Shown here piece after piece: positions 63,483 through 64,000 of a stretch of 64,000 nt of DNA. The notes under the pieces were generated by a model, which made no database searches, had not been told where the DNA came from, and worked only from the letters and a program-made list of their open reading frames with translations. How positions within the stretch are numbered: position 1 is the stretch's first letter; each line of letters starts with the position of its first letter. This DNA comes from Planctomyces sp. SH-PL62 (lineage in GTDB: Bacteria > Planctomycetota > Planctomycetia > Isosphaerales > Isosphaeraceae). The translations under genes and the position numbers were made by a program. The stretch spans positions 310,001-374,000 of the forward strand of contig NZ_CP011273.1 in the NCBI RefSeq assembly GCF_001610895.1. Reading direction: 5' to 3'.

Positions 63483-64000
63483 GTGGAGACGCGTCGCACG
63501 TTTCTGGTGGGGGCTGCGGTCTAGCCCGAGGCCAGGCCGACGGCGATCCCCTACCGTCCTGGAACGACGGCACCGCGAAACTGGCGATCCTCGCGTTTAT
63601 CGCGAAGGCCTCGAGCGGGGACTCGCCGGATTTCGTCGCGCCGGAGGGCCGCCTCGCCGTCTGCGACAACGGCGGCACGCTCTGGTCGGAGAACCCGATC
63701 CCGTTCGAGGCGACCCTCACGCTCGACTCGGCGCGGGCGCTGAAGGCGGCGCGGCCGGACCTGGCCGACGCGCCCGCCCTCCGCGCCCTCACGTCCGGCG
63801 ACAGGGGCGCGCTGGTCGCGGCAGCCAGGATTTCACGCGCATTTGGGCGAGCAAGCTTCACGGCATCCTGCCCGAGCAGGTCATCGGGAGGATCTTCAAG
63901 ACGGTCCACGACCTGAAGGACGATCGGCCGACCTTGCCGATCCAGCCCGAAATCGCCCTGAACGACGACAAGGCCGGCAAGCCGGTCGCGATCCACCAGA
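63483..64000 (+). pseudogene. Decayed HAD-type hydrolase, runs off the window
   Basis: Remains of a Tat-exported haloacid-dehalogenase-like hydrolase. The leader METRRTFLVG-type (GTG 63483) hits a stop unless one base is added to a G5 run near 63509. The next frame gives DPLPSWNDGTAKLAI and the active-site block VCDNGGTLW, where the second Asp of DxDGT is Gly. After about 63820 roughly 100 residues of the family are missing, and a third frame resumes with QDFTRIW, LPEQVIG and NDDKAGKPVAIHQ to the window end. Loss of a catalytic Asp plus an internal deletion mean it is not functional. In relatives a gene of this kind commonly sits beside sulfatases (from memory). Confidence 0.75.

Overview
The window looks like a planctomycete chromosome, probably of the family Isosphaeraceae. 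GC is very high (roughly two thirds or more by eye). It carries marker families expanded in that phylum: a DUF1559 prepilin-like protein with an H-X9-DG C-terminus, a DUF1501 Tat protein paired with a planctomycete cytochrome-C/DUF1549/DUF1553 protein, DUF1080, an LEPR-XLL type N-terminus on a giant surface protein, a PEP-CTERM protein and an arylsulfatase. The genus cannot be fixed from sequence alone. No rRNA, tRNA, CRISPR array, transposase or integrase was found.

Layout. 1-22 kb holds small accessory operons: a zinc-ribbon membrane protein, an SDR plus zinc alcohol dehydrogenase pair, a DEDDh exonuclease, an ARPP-1 protein, a PHP-type phosphoesterase, a DUF1559/lipoprotein/AhpD-like run, the PSD1-DUF1501 pair, a 1,347-residue fusion of esterase, glycosidase-like barrel and serine hydrolase followed by a second glycosidase-like protein, and a minus-strand set of Gfo/Idh/MocA oxidoreductase, DUF1080 protein and metallophosphoesterase.

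22.5-50.1 kb is one minus-strand block of fifteen genes that reads as a biosynthesis-and-export cluster. In transcription order it has a megasynthase with two FMN-type barrels then KS-AT-ACP-KR-DH, a second synthase KS-AT-DH-(degenerate)PPTase, a free acyl carrier protein, an alkaline-phosphatase-superfamily enzyme, an alpha/beta hydrolase, an SDR, a family-1-like glycosyltransferase and an FkbM methyltransferase. After these come a secreted propeller-like/FN3 protein, a membrane protein, a MacA/MacB-like efflux system and a second FkbM methyltransferase. The domain set resembles PUFA-synthase-like or heterocyst-glycolipid-type 'secondary lipid' synthases. I infer a glycosylated, possibly O-methylated lipid or polyketide exported to the envelope; the product is unknown.

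50.2-59.6 kb encodes one giant Gly/Asn-rich beta-helix surface protein. It starts with an LEPR-XLL-like motif and would be about 3,129 residues once eight single-base gaps in C/G runs are restored. Two further indels interrupt the dehydratase end of the megasynthase. The pattern suggests homopolymer errors in the assembly, with phase variation as the alternative.

60.7-64 kb has a HAF-repeat PEP-CTERM protein, an arylsulfatase with the formylglycine motif, and a decayed HAD-type hydrolase running off the end of the window.
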